This document shows, piece after piece, positions 25,649-34,456 of a stretch of 64,000 nucleotides of DNA. Position numbers and translations under genes: made by a program. The notes beneath the pieces are model-generated. The model was given only the letters and a program-made list of their open reading frames with translations. It ran no database searches and was not told the origin of the DNA. Numbering within the stretch: position 1 is the first letter of the stretch; each line of letters starts with the position of its first letter. The stretch comes from an uncultured Erythrobacter sp. (GTDB lineage Bacteria > Pseudomonadota > Alphaproteobacteria > Sphingomonadales > Sphingomonadaceae): positions 248,001 through 312,000 of the forward strand of contig CANNCZ010000002.1 in NCBI GenBank assembly GCA_947503275.1, in the 5' to 3' direction.

Positions 25649-27358
25649 TTAGCGGGACCTAATCGGGGTCCCGCGGATCTGAAATTCGCTCAACCCTCGC
25701 ACAGGCACGCCTAAAATGCAGCGGACGCCTTCGGGTCTAAAGTCGAGCTTCACTTGGTGCTTTAACTCGTGTGCGGTGATCTTTTCGACCAATTGCAGAC
25801 CAAATCCGCGCTGATGGCTTGGCGTGACGGGCGGTCCGCCTTGCTCGTTCCATTCGACCATAGCGAGCTTATCCGTCTCCAGCTCCCAGCGCACCGTCAC
25901 GGTTCCGCCAGCGACACTCAACGCCCCATATTTGGCCGCATTGGTGCCAAGCTCGTGGATCGCGAGGCCGAAAGAGAGCGCATCATTCGGAGCCAATTCG
26001 ACATCTGGCCCCTCGACGATCAGGGATCGCCCATCTGCCTCGACGAAATGCTGCATCTCCGCTCTGATCACCGCTTCAATCGGCGTGGTTCCCCAATCGG
26101 TGCCTGTCAAAAGATCGTGAGTGGCGGAGAGAGCTCTGATCCGTCCCTCTAGGCTGTCCGCGAATTCATCAAGGTCGGTTGCTCGGCGGCGGGTGAGGGA
26201 GAGCATGGAAAGAACATTGGCGAGCGTATTCTTGACCCGGTGATTCAACTCTCTGGTCAAGGAATCGCGGATTGAGTTCTGCTCTTCAAGGAATGCGAGG
26301 CGCGCACCATCTTCCACGGCTTGTCTCGCAAGCAATCGCAAGATCAGCATCAGCAAGCTGGCAAGCGCCAATCCAAACGCCAGAGTAATCAGTGAAAGCG
26401 GGTTCAACTGCCGGTCAATCGCCGCATCAATCACCAACAATAATTCGCGATTGGCGATAGACACAGATTGCTCAAATCGGTCAGTGCCCGCCTCCCCTTG
26501 CGAGCGCGACACCATCAGATTGCTGGTTTGCGCATCGCCATCATACAGCCGCACTCCCATCTCCGCAGGCGGCTCTCCGTCAATCGCAGCATCAAGAAAG
26601 TCGCCCGCATTAAAGGAGCTAAACAGAAAGCCGCCCAATTCCCGCGCCTGTGTCGGGGAATTGGGAACCGGCTTGTAAACAGGCATAAAAATGATGAAGC
26701 CGGGCGCCTCTCCTGCCCCTTCCTGTGCGAGCACAATCCGGCCCGAAGCCGTCGGCATGACTGTACGCTTAGCCTCATCCATAGCGGCCGCGCGAACAGG
26801 CTCAGAATACATATCAAAGCCCAATGCCCGACGATTGCGCACAGTGTCCGGAGAGAAATAGATCACGGGCGCAACCATATCGCGCGCCGAATTGGTGCCC
26901 AATCGCAAAGGGGGAAACTGCGGCTGGTTGCTTCGGACCCGTGCCAACAATGTATCGACATCATCACGTGGAGTGGCGGCGACCCATCCGATCCCTTCGG
27001 CCCCGCGATAATTCTGAGCCAGCCGCAATTCAGCAACGAATTGCCGAAAGGTTTGCGGGCTGACCTCTTCGATTGTCGAAAACAATGCAGCGCCCGCGCG
27101 CAGATAGGACGAAAACCCACTCCCCCGCCGATCCAGCGCAGAAGCGATGGACTGGGCATAGTCACGCACTTCGGCGCGGCTGCGCTCCTTGGCGTTGCTT
27201 TCGATAATAAACGCACTGAGCGCAGCAATTGCAGCCACTGCAACAAACAGCGCCGCCGGGATAGCGCGCGGATAGGCGGCGAGCCATGTGCGCGCCCTTC
27301 CGCTGGAAGCAGGTGCACCGGTCGTAAAACCGTCCATAGAGCTAGAATTTTCGCTCAT
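25649..27358 (-). CDS. CHASE-domain HWE/HisKA_2 sensor histidine kinase of the general stress locus
   Basis: 569 aa. Membrane helix at about 32-52, a periplasmic CHASE-type sensor (about 55-315), a second helix at about 318-345, then a HisKA_2/HWE kinase core: phospho-acceptor H373 in LNHRVKNTLAN, an H in SATHDLL, an N-box in ELGTNAAKYG, and WNEQGGPPV. Kinases of this class phosphorylate PhyR, and its position between phyR and nepR-ecfG supports that partner. ATG start at 27358. It faces away from nepR across a promoter whose conserved elements read both ways. Confidence 0.9.
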   Translation of the reverse strand: MSENSSSMDGFTTGAPASSGRARTWLAAYPRAIPAALFVAVAAIAALSAFIIESNAKERSRAEVRDYAQSIASALDRRGSGFSSYLRAGAALFSTIEEVSPQTFRQFVAELRLAQNYRGAEGIGWVAATPRDDVDTLLARVRSNQPQFPPLRLGTNSARDMVAPVIYFSPDTVRNRRALGFDMYSEPVRAAAMDEAKRTVMPTASGRIVLAQEGAGEAPGFIIFMPVYKPVPNSPTQARELGGFLFSSFNAGDFLDAAIDGEPPAEMGVRLYDGDAQTSNLMVSRSQGEAGTDRFEQSVSIANRELLLVIDAAIDRQLNPLSLITLAFGLALASLLMLILRLLARQAVEDGARLAFLEEQNSIRDSLTRELNHRVKNTLANVLSMLSLTRRRATDLDEFADSLEGRIRALSATHDLLTGTDWGTTPIEAVIRAEMQHFVEADGRSLIVEGPDVELAPNDALSFGLAIHELGTNAAKYGALSVAGGTVTVRWELETDKLAMVEWNEQGGPPVTPSHQRGFGLQLVEKITAHELKHQVKLDFRPEGVRCILGVPVRGLSEFQIRGTPIRSR

Positions 27359-27426
27359 TGGTTTTGCACCGTGGCTGATCCTTCGTGACTTTCACTGAGC
27401 TATATCTCGGGTGATGTATAGTGTGC

Positions 27427-27454
27427 GGAACAAAAGAGACGCAGCATCGTTCCC
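27427..27454. promoter_or_regulatory. EcfG (general stress sigma) promoter, readable on both strands
   Basis: Plus strand: GGAAC (27427-27431), 16-bp spacer, CGTT (27448-27451), the alphaproteobacterial EcfG consensus, 71 bp upstream of nepR. Because the -10 continues as GTTCC (27450-27454), the minus strand also reads GGAAC-N16-TGTT facing the kinase gene, with its -10 about 70 bp from that start. The arms form an inverted repeat GGAAC-N17-GTTCC. EcfG autoregulation is well known; use of the minus-strand reading is inference. Confidence 0.85.
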
Positions 27455-27521
27455 ATTGTGTATTAGCCCGCCAACATCAGATCGGCGGCGATGCGAAATG
27501 GGATAAGGGGTCTGACTGGAA

Positions 27522-27752
27522 ATGACATCCAGGGATGAATCACGTGCATCCGTCAGCGGCGAGAGCACAGCCAATGGTGGAACAACACCGGCAGCGGGCA
27601 AAGACGGTCCTGCTTGGGCTGATGGGCTCAAGCAGCTCTATGACGACGTGGTCGAAGAACCTTTGCCAGACGCCTTTAAAGACCTGCTCGCACAGCTTGA
27701 CGACACAGATGATGGTGACACTGCTGCAGGGCGCAGCGGGGCCGGTTCATGA
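27522..27752 (+). CDS. nepR: NepR anti-sigma factor
   Basis: 76 aa. Short acidic protein with the NepR core: an amphipathic helix WADGLKQLYDDVVEEPLP followed by DAFKDLLAQLDD, flanked by disordered tails. It binds EcfG in unstressed cells and is captured by phosphorylated PhyR. It overlaps the ecfG start by 4 bp (ATGA), so the pair are co-translated at balanced levels. Confidence 0.95.
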   Translation: MTSRDESRASVSGESTANGGTTPAAGKDGPAWADGLKQLYDDVVEEPLPDAFKDLLAQLDDTDDGDTAAGRSGAGS

Positions 27753-28372
27753 CGGACAAGCCTCCCCCCCCAAAGCGGACAGCTGCCCAAAAAACTGATT
27801 TTAAACGCGAACTGACAGAGGTTGTGCCGCATTTGCGTGCGTTTGCCCGTGGTCTTTGCGGTCGGCCCGATATGGCCGATGATCTTGTGCAGGAGACCAT
27901 GTTGAAAGCGTGGGCCGCACAGGATCGGTTTGAGCCTGGCACATCAATGCGTGCATGGACGTTTGTGATCCTGCGCAACGCCTACCTCACCGATATGCGC
28001 CGCAATCGGTTTCGCGGTGAGTATGATGAGGGCGTGGCGGAACGCATTCTGACTGCGCCTGCTGGACAGGAAGAACCTATTCACCTGTCAGATATGCACC
28101 GCGCGCTCCTCACCCTTCCCCCTGAACGCCGCGAAGCGTTGCTGTTGGTGGGTGCCGGCGGATTCTCATATGAAGAGGCAGCTGAAATTTGCGGTTGCGC
28201 AGTGGGCACGATCAAAAGCCGCGTTGGACGCGCACGAGCAACACTTAATGCCATGCTAGCCGAGGGCAACATTCCTCAACGCTCGGTCGAGGATGCTACC
28301 GCGCATCGAGCGATCCTGCAGGAGCTGGACGATGTTGCCGCAGGCAAAGGAATTACGGCTGCGAAGCCATAA
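27749..28372 (+). CDS. ecfG: EcfG-type ECF sigma factor (general stress response)
   Basis: 207 aa. Sigma2 region at about residues 25-95 (DDLVQETMLKAWAAQDRF, then AWTFVILRNAYLTDMRRNR) and sigma4 region at about 118-175 (LPPERREALLLVGAGGFSYEEAAEI followed by the GTIKSRVGRAR recognition helix). The start overlaps nepR. Directs RNA polymerase to GGAAC-N16-CGTT promoters; one such site precedes nepR. The N-terminal 20 residues are Pro/Lys-rich. Confidence 0.97.
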   Translation: MTDKPPPPKRTAAQKTDFKRELTEVVPHLRAFARGLCGRPDMADDLVQETMLKAWAAQDRFEPGTSMRAWTFVILRNAYLTDMRRNRFRGEYDEGVAERILTAPAGQEEPIHLSDMHRALLTLPPERREALLLVGAGGFSYEEAAEICGCAVGTIKSRVGRARATLNAMLAEGNIPQRSVEDATAHRAILQELDDVAAGKGITAAKP

Positions 28373-28435
28373 AGCACGCTTGGCGCAGGGCCTGCACGCT
28401 GCAATAAGGTCGCCACGCAAGAGTGATCCCTGCCA

Positions 28436-29641
28436 ATGAACAACCAAGCCCCCGACAATCAGCTTCCCAACGAGGCAGCACGGACCCGCGATAAGCGGCG
28501 TCTGGTGCTGGCTGAGCAGGAAACGCGGCTGATGTCAGCGCTTGTTTTGCTGATCGGTCTGGGACTGTTTCTGGCTTTGCCCTTTGTCTTGTCGATCGGA
28601 TCGGTGGTGTTTCTGCCGTTGGTCACTGCGCTGCTTTTGACGATCCTTCTCTCCCCGCTTGCCGACCGTTTGGCAAAGTTTGGTTTACCAAACGTGCTCG
28701 CATCGCTTGGCGCGTTGAGTGTGTTTTTGGGCATTCTTTTCGCCGCTTTGGCTCTGATCCTGCAACCTGCGCTCGCTCTATTCGACACATTGCCTGCGAT
28801 CACGGAACAAGTGGGACAGCGCTTTGCCGAATTGCGCGATGAATTTGCCTGGCTTGCGGTCGCGAACGCAGAGATCGCGGAAATCATGGGCGATACTGGC
28901 GCGCGCGAAGTGGTGCTCGCCACCCCCAGCATCCTTGAAGAGATCGCCTTTGCCACTCCCAGCGTGGTGCTGGAGGTACTAATCATGTTCCTGATGGCGT
29001 TCTTTATGATTGAGGCACGGGTGCGAATGCGGCGGCATTTGCTGTTTGACCGGGCGAGTTTTGGCTCCAGCGTAAAAGCCGCGCGCGTGATGCGCGAAAT
29101 TCAGGACCGCGTCGCCGCCTATATTACGACCGTTGGCTTAATCAATGCGAGCATCGGGGTTGTGGTTGCATTGGGTGCGTGGGCCTTAGGCGTGGATGCA
29201 CCGATTATGTGGGGCGGGCTGGCCGCAATCCTCAATTTCATTCCCTATGTCGGGCCGCTGGCGATGACCGCATTGTTGGCACTGTTCGGGATCGGAACGG
29301 CGGACACGGTTCTGATCGGTTTGATCCCGGCGGCGGCCTATGTGGTGCTGCACACGATTGAGGCGAATGTTGTTACCCCTTCGATATTGGGTGCGCGTTT
29401 CACGATGAGCCCGGTGATGATCCTTATCGCCCTATCTTATTTTACGTGGATATGGGGCGTTCCGGGCGCGCTGCTTTCGGTGCCAATCCTCCTGACACTT
29501 ACGGCTTTCTTTGAGCATATTGGGCGACCAAATATCGTCGGGTTCATCTTTGGCGAACCCTTATTCCCAAGCGAAAGCATGGGCGGCGGTGTTGAGGATG
29601 AGCAGGCGGGCCCTTCGGCAAAACTGGCCGCTAAGGGCTAA
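28436..29641 (+). CDS. AI-2E family transporter (PerM/TqsA-like)
   Basis: 401 aa inner-membrane protein with paired N-terminal helices (about 35-80), a central soluble stretch with amphipathic helices (about 110-150), and further helices to about 375. The late motif IMWGGLAAILNFIPYVGPLA is characteristic of the family. Substrate not inferable; members have been linked to quorum signals, ions and stress. It lies 63 bp after ecfG and may be read through from it. Its stop codon overlaps that of the convergent symporter. Confidence 0.85.
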   Translation: MNNQAPDNQLPNEAARTRDKRRLVLAEQETRLMSALVLLIGLGLFLALPFVLSIGSVVFLPLVTALLLTILLSPLADRLAKFGLPNVLASLGALSVFLGILFAALALILQPALALFDTLPAITEQVGQRFAELRDEFAWLAVANAEIAEIMGDTGAREVVLATPSILEEIAFATPSVVLEVLIMFLMAFFMIEARVRMRRHLLFDRASFGSSVKAARVMREIQDRVAAYITTVGLINASIGVVVALGAWALGVDAPIMWGGLAAILNFIPYVGPLAMTALLALFGIGTADTVLIGLIPAAAYVVLHTIEANVVTPSILGARFTMSPVMILIALSYFTWIWGVPGALLSVPILLTLTAFFEHIGRPNIVGFIFGEPLFPSESMGGGVEDEQAGPSAKLAAKG

Positions 29642-30915
29642 TTCTGGCTGCGATCGACCGCGCTCACCACTGCGACGTTCATCGTCACGTTGGCCAGTGT
29701 GCGCATGATATCGGGCAACATCTCAACCGCAACCAGCAGCACTAGCGGCTCTATCGGCACACCCATGGCCAGCGCGATGGGTCCGATGGAGACGACGAAG
29801 CTGATAGATCCGGGCAAACTGACTGAGCCGATGCTGATGATCAGGGCGACCAAGATACCTGCAATGGCCAGCGCCGGCGTGATATGAACCCCGGCCAACG
29901 CGGCCACATATAGGGCAACCGCCATATTCATCGCCGGACTGGTCGCTCGAAAAATCGCAACCGCCAGTGGCAAAACGAATTCGCTGGTGCTGGATCGCAG
30001 ATTGAGCCGCGATGCGCTGTCGAGCATGGCAGGCAGGCTGGCGAGCGAACTTTGTGTCGACACTGCCACCGCTTGGGCTGGCAACATCGCCTTCGCGAAC
30101 CGCACCGGCCCAACTCCGCCCAGTGCAAAGGCGAGAACATAAGCGAGCAATAGAATGAACCCACCCATGGCAGAGACGACCAGAATGTAGTGAGCAAGCG
30201 CTGCAAACGCCCCGCCCCCACTGCGCAAACCCACTCCGAATGCAAGCGCGACCACGCCCAAAGGTGCGAGCCACAAAACCCAGCCGATGATCAGCAGCAT
30301 CGCATTGGCGAGCGCATGGAAGAAGCCGAGCAAGCGCTGACCCTGCCCCGCTGGCAATTGTGTGATCGCCACTGCGAACAAGGCAAAGAAAATGGTCAAT
30401 GGCAGCATCGCCGTTTCCGCCGCAGCCGCAATAATATTGGGCGCGATTAAAGAAGTGAGGAAGTCGAGAATACCCGGCACTTCCTGCGCGCCATCGGGTA
30501 TCTCTGACAGAAACCCGGTCGCGCTTTCAGGGATCGGGATCACGCTGAGCAACATCGGCATCACCATCGCGGTGAACAATCCACCAGCAATCAGCACTCC
30601 AAACACCAACGCCAAAAACCGCCGCGCCGCCGCGCCTGCCCGCGCCGCCTGCACCATTTGCGAAAGACCCAGCACCAGAAGAGCCGCCACCAGTGGAATG
30701 ATCGTCATTTGCAACGCGCGCAGCCACAATGTGCCCACCAGCGAAACCGACTGCAGCAACTCGCCCGGCAGCTCAGCCGACGACATCGCCACGCCCAGGC
30801 TCAGCCCAATGATCAACGCCGCAAAGGTCGCGATCACTGGCAAGCGGATCGTCACCAGCTCAAATCCGCTCTCAATCTGCGCGGGCGCGCCTGTCTCATT
30901 GCTGGTCTTGTTCAA
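29638..30915 (-). CDS. Dicarboxylate/amino acid:cation symporter (DAACS family)
   Basis: 425 aa with about eight membrane helices and hairpin re-entrant loops of the GltP/DctA family (Ser-rich stretch VSTQSSLASLPAML; later ATSPAMNMAVALY in place of the usual NMDGT motif). The departure from NMDGT suggests altered cation or substrate handling. I take a TTG start at 30915 with AAAGGA 9 nt upstream; the frame stays open to a TTG at 30984 without a good ribosome site. Its TAG overlaps the TAA of the convergent AI-2E gene. Confidence 0.82.
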   Translation of the reverse strand: MNKTSNETGAPAQIESGFELVTIRLPVIATFAALIIGLSLGVAMSSAELPGELLQSVSLVGTLWLRALQMTIIPLVAALLVLGLSQMVQAARAGAAARRFLALVFGVLIAGGLFTAMVMPMLLSVIPIPESATGFLSEIPDGAQEVPGILDFLTSLIAPNIIAAAAETAMLPLTIFFALFAVAITQLPAGQGQRLLGFFHALANAMLLIIGWVLWLAPLGVVALAFGVGLRSGGGAFAALAHYILVVSAMGGFILLLAYVLAFALGGVGPVRFAKAMLPAQAVAVSTQSSLASLPAMLDSASRLNLRSSTSEFVLPLAVAIFRATSPAMNMAVALYVAALAGVHITPALAIAGILVALIISIGSVSLPGSISFVVSIGPIALAMGVPIEPLVLLVAVEMLPDIMRTLANVTMNVAVVSAVDRSQN

Positions 30916-31022
30916 GAATTTGGTTCCTTTGAGAGCCCCTCGCCCTTCCCTTCGCGCGATAACCGCGTCACAAGCGCCTGACAAATCGGCATGCGATTAT
31001 CCTTGAAAGGGATCGAACAGGA

Positions 31023-32360
31023 ATGGGACGCAAACTCTTTGGCACTGACGGGATCAGAGGGCGCACCAATGCGGGCGTAATGACAGCTGAAACCGCAATG
31101 CGCGTGGGTCAGGCGGCGGGCAATTACTTTGTGCGTGGCGGACACCGGCATCGGGTCGTGATCGGCAAAGACACCCGCCTGTCCGGCTATATGATGGAAA
31201 GCGCGCTGGTCGCAGGCTTTACCAGTGTTGGCATGGATGTGACGATGACGGGGCCACTGCCAACGCCTGCAATCGCCCTGTTGACCCGCGAGATGCGCGC
31301 TGATCTGGGCGTGATGATCTCTGCCAGTCACAATCTGTATCTCGACAATGGCATCAAATTGTTCGGCCCCGATGGGTACAAATTATCGGATGAGGTTGAG
31401 GCAGAGATTGAGGCTCTGCTGGAGCAGGAACCCCAGCTTGCAGCTCCTGAAGGGATCGGGCGTGCGCGCCGGATTGATGATGCACGCGGGCGCTATATTC
31501 ACGCGGTCAAACAATCAGTGTCGAACGAGGTTCGCTTTGACGGGCTGAAAGTTGTGGTCGATTGCGCGCACGGTGCCGCCTATCAAGTAGCCCCATCGGC
31601 GATTTGGGAATTGGGCGCAGAGGTCATCACTTTGGGCGTCGATCCCAATGGCACCAATATTAATGACGGCGTTGGCTCGACCGCGATTGAAGCCTTGCAG
31701 GCAAAGGTCGTTGAAGAAGGCGCAGATATCGGCATCGCTCTCGATGGCGATGCTGATCGGCTGATTGTGGTCGATGAAAAGGGCACTAAGGTTGACGGCG
31801 ACCAGATCATGGCTCTGATCGCGACACGCATGCACGAAAAAGGCGCGTTGAGCGGCGGCGGTGTCGTTGCGACAGTGATGTCGAACTTGGGGCTGGAGCG
31901 CTATCTTGAAGGGCTTGGTCTGACATTGGAGCGGACCAAGGTTGGTGATCGTTATGTGCTGGAACGCATGAAAGATGGCGGATTTAATGTTGGTGGTGAG
32001 CAGTCCGGGCATATGATCCTGACCGACCACGGCACGACTGGCGATGGTACAGTCGCCGCCCTGCGGGTGCTCAGCTCTCTTGTCCGCACTGAGAAGCCCG
32101 CGAGCGAGATCTTGCACCTGTTTGATCCTGTCCCGCAACTGCTCAAAAATGTGCGGTACGAAGGCGGTGCACCGCTCGAAAACGATGCGGTGAAGGTAGC
32201 CATCGCGCAGGCTGAGAGGGAGCTGGAAGGCAATGGCCGCCTCGTCATTCGCGCGTCGGGCACTGAGCCTTTGATCCGCGTCATGGCAGAGGGCGATGAC
32301 AGCACGCAGGTCGAAAGCGTGGTCGACCGGGTTTGTGATGCCGTGCGAGCGGCGACTTAA
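31023..32360 (+). CDS. glmM: Phosphoglucosamine mutase
   Basis: 445 aa. N-terminal [10 protein letters not shown], phosphoserine loop [11 protein letters not shown], metal loop DGDADR and the C-terminal phosphate-binding [12 protein letters not shown] are all present. Converts glucosamine-6-phosphate to glucosamine-1-phosphate for peptidoglycan and LPS precursors. Free-standing in respect of glmS/glmU, followed 11 bp later by a DUF1272 gene. Confidence 0.97.
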   Translation: MGRKLFGTDGIRGRTNAGVMTAETAMRVGQAAGNYFVRGGHRHRVVIGKDTRLSGYMMESALVAGFTSVGMDVTMTGPLPTPAIALLTREMRADLGVMISASHNLYLDNGIKLFGPDGYKLSDEVEAEIEALLEQEPQLAAPEGIGRARRIDDARGRYIHAVKQSVSNEVRFDGLKVVVDCAHGAAYQVAPSAIWELGAEVITLGVDPNGTNINDGVGSTAIEALQAKVVEEGADIGIALDGDADRLIVVDEKGTKVDGDQIMALIATRMHEKGALSGGGVVATVMSNLGLERYLEGLGLTLERTKVGDRYVLERMKDGGFNVGGEQSGHMILTDHGTTGDGTVAALRVLSSLVRTEKPASEILHLFDPVPQLLKNVRYEGGAPLENDAVKVAIAQAERELEGNGRLVIRASGTEPLIRVMAEGDDSTQVESVVDRVCDAVRAAT

Positions 32361-32371
32361 GGGGCGGACCG

Positions 32372-32596
32372 TTGTTAGAGATGCGCCCCGATTGCGAACG
32401 CTGCGGCAAGGACTTACCCGCTGCCACGCCCGGCGCGTTCATTTGCAGCTTTGAGTGCACATTTTGCGCTGAGTGCGCCGAGGCGGTTGACGATGTCTGC
32501 CCCAATTGCGGCGGAGAATTGATGGATCGCCCAACCCGCTCTGCAAAGTTGCTCGCGAAATTTCCGTCCAGCACGGAGCGGAAATTCAAAGGATGA
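32372..32596 (+). CDS. DUF1272 zinc-ribbon-like small protein
   Basis: 74 aa. Starts with TTG (MLEMRPDCERCGKDLP) and has Cys pairs CERC, CSFEC-TFC, CAEC and CPNC arranged as a probable two-zinc domain, matching DUF1272. The GGGGCGG stretch upstream serves as ribosome site. The stop overlaps the thiD start (ATGA). Function of the family unknown. Confidence 0.85.
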   Translation: MLEMRPDCERCGKDLPAATPGAFICSFECTFCAECAEAVDDVCPNCGGELMDRPTRSAKLLAKFPSSTERKFKG

Positions 32597-33411
32597 CTGA
32601 CGCGCCAGTAAAGAAGAAGCCACCGCGCATTTTGTCGATTGCCGGATCTGACAGCTCAGGCGGCGCAGGCATTCAGGCGGACATCAAGACCATCACAATG
32701 CTTGGCGGTTATGCCATGAGTGCGATCACCACCGTGACAGCGCAAAACAGCGTCGGTGTGCAAGCGGTTGTGCCGGTTTCGGGCGATGCGGTTGGTCAGC
32801 AAATCAGCTCCTGCATTCGCGATATTGGCGTCGATGCGATCAAGATCGGCATGGTGCACGACACGGATATCATCGCCCATATCCATGAGGCACTATCCGA
32901 CGTCCAAGTTCCCATCATCCTCGACCCGGTGATGATTTCAACGACAGGCGCCGCATTAATCGCGCCCGATGCTTTGTCTGCGATGCGCGAAAAGCTGTTC
33001 CCGCTGGCGACACTGATCACCCCCAACCTGCCCGAACTCGGGCATCTGGTTGAGCGCTCGCTCACCTCCACGCGACAGATGATCGCGGCTGCGGAGGAAT
33101 TGTGCGAGGCGACCGGCGCAGCAGTGCTGGCCAAAGGCGGACATACCGAAGATGCGCGGATCGTTGATATCCTGATCCGGCCCGATGCGCGCGCGGTTCA
33201 GTTTGATCACGCCCGCATCGAGACCCCGCATACGCACGGGACCGGCTGCACACTCTCATCCGCGATTGCGACCCTGTTGGGCCACGGTCAATCGCTCGAA
33301 CATGCAGTGCGGCTGGGACGCAATTTCGTGGTCCGGGCGATTGAAGCCGCCCCCGGCTTTGGCGCAGGCAGCGGACCGCTCGGCCATCACGCGGTGCGCA
33401 GTTTGGACTAA
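32593..33411 (+). CDS. thiD: Hydroxymethylpyrimidine kinase / phosphomethylpyrimidine kinase
   Basis: 272 aa. Ribokinase-fold protein with the ThiD signatures SIAGSDSSGGAGIQAD, ILDPVMISTTGA, and the anion-hole/catalytic segment HTHGTGCTLSSAIA. Phosphorylates HMP twice in thiamine synthesis. Start at ATG overlapping the DUF1272 stop. No TPP riboswitch is seen upstream. The stop (TAA) overlaps the TAG of the convergent LOG gene. Confidence 0.95.
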   Translation: MTDAPVKKKPPRILSIAGSDSSGGAGIQADIKTITMLGGYAMSAITTVTAQNSVGVQAVVPVSGDAVGQQISSCIRDIGVDAIKIGMVHDTDIIAHIHEALSDVQVPIILDPVMISTTGAALIAPDALSAMREKLFPLATLITPNLPELGHLVERSLTSTRQMIAAAEELCEATGAAVLAKGGHTEDARIVDILIRPDARAVQFDHARIETPHTHGTGCTLSSAIATLLGHGQSLEHAVRLGRNFVVRAIEAAPGFGAGSGPLGHHAVRSLD

Positions 33412-34280
33412 GAGCCCAGTTCGTAAAACTTGGCAATATGCTCCCAAGCTTCATCGGCGGTTTCGCACCAATGGAACAGATCGAGGTCTTTCTTCGAGAT
33501 CGTGCCCTCTTCGGCAATCGCTTCAAAGTCGACCACTCGCTCCCAGAAATCCTTACCGAACAACATGATCGGGATCGGCTTCATCTTGCCGGTCTGGATC
33601 AAAGTCAGCAGCTCGAAAAACTCATCAAACGTCCCAAAGCCGCCGGGGAAAACCGCAACGGCCCGCGCGCGCAGGAGAAAGTGCATTTTGCGCAAAGCGA
33701 AATAGTGGAAGTTGAGCGACAGATAAGGCGTCACATAAGAATTGGGCGCTTGCTCATGCGGCAGCACAATATTGAGCCCGATGGATTCTCCGCCCGCATC
33801 ACTCGCCCCGCGATTGCCCGCCTCCATAATCGAAGGTCCGCCGCCAGTGGTGACAACAAACTGGCGCTTACCATCCTCGATAATTGCCTTTTCAGAGACC
33901 AATCGAGCCAGCTTATACGCCTCGTGATAGTACTTCGCTTTGTCCGCCAGCCTTGCCGCGACCTTCTGCTCGTATTCATCGCCATCTTTGGCTGCATCAA
34001 TCTTGGCCTGCGCTTCCTCTGGAGAAGGGATACGGGCCGAACCATACATCACCATGGTCGAACCAACGCGCGCCTCGTCGAGCAACATTTCCGGCTTTAG
34101 CAATTCCAATTGAAACCGGACCGGGCGCAATTCATCGCGCAGCAGGAAATTGTCATCACGAAACGCCAGTTTATAGGCGGGGTGTTCGGTTTGCGGTGTG
34201 TGGTCGGGGGATTCGTCTGCGAACTGGCTTTCCTGTTCGGCGCGATAGAACTTGCGATCTGTGAGGTCTTTTTCTGTCAT
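33408..34280 (-). CDS. LOG family (TIGR00730-like) Rossmann-fold protein
   Basis: 290 aa from MTEKDLTDRKF; the 30-residue upstream extension looks non-coding. The nucleotide-binding motif PGGFGTFDEFFE and an upstream TTGGGPSIMEAGNRGA are those of lysine-decarboxylase-like LOG/YgdH proteins. Short LOG proteins release cytokinin bases from nucleotides; longer forms such as this one with an N-terminal extension are mostly uncharacterised. No partner gene in view. Confidence 0.85.
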   Translation of the reverse strand: MTEKDLTDRKFYRAEQESQFADESPDHTPQTEHPAYKLAFRDDNFLLRDELRPVRFQLELLKPEMLLDEARVGSTMVMYGSARIPSPEEAQAKIDAAKDGDEYEQKVAARLADKAKYYHEAYKLARLVSEKAIIEDGKRQFVVTTGGGPSIMEAGNRGASDAGGESIGLNIVLPHEQAPNSYVTPYLSLNFHYFALRKMHFLLRARAVAVFPGGFGTFDEFFELLTLIQTGKMKPIPIMLFGKDFWERVVDFEAIAEEGTISKKDLDLFHWCETADEAWEHIAKFYELGS

Positions 34281-34456
34281 GTCCTTGCACCTAGGCGCGC
34301 TGCATGGCGCGGGCAAGACACGTAGGTTCGGTTTGACTACCAATGGCGTATGTATCGGGCAAAGGGACATAATCTTGCTCTTCGCGCAGGCATCGGTTAC
34401 TTTTGGCTCAGGTGCTGGCGCAGAATTTTTGCGTCAGTGAGATGAAAGAACGATTT

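Noticed and set aside
30916..30984. Longer form of the dicarboxylate symporter starting at TTG 30984
   Set aside because: No ribosome site at suitable spacing and the extra residues are not membrane-protein-like; TTG 30915 has AAAGGA at 9 nt.
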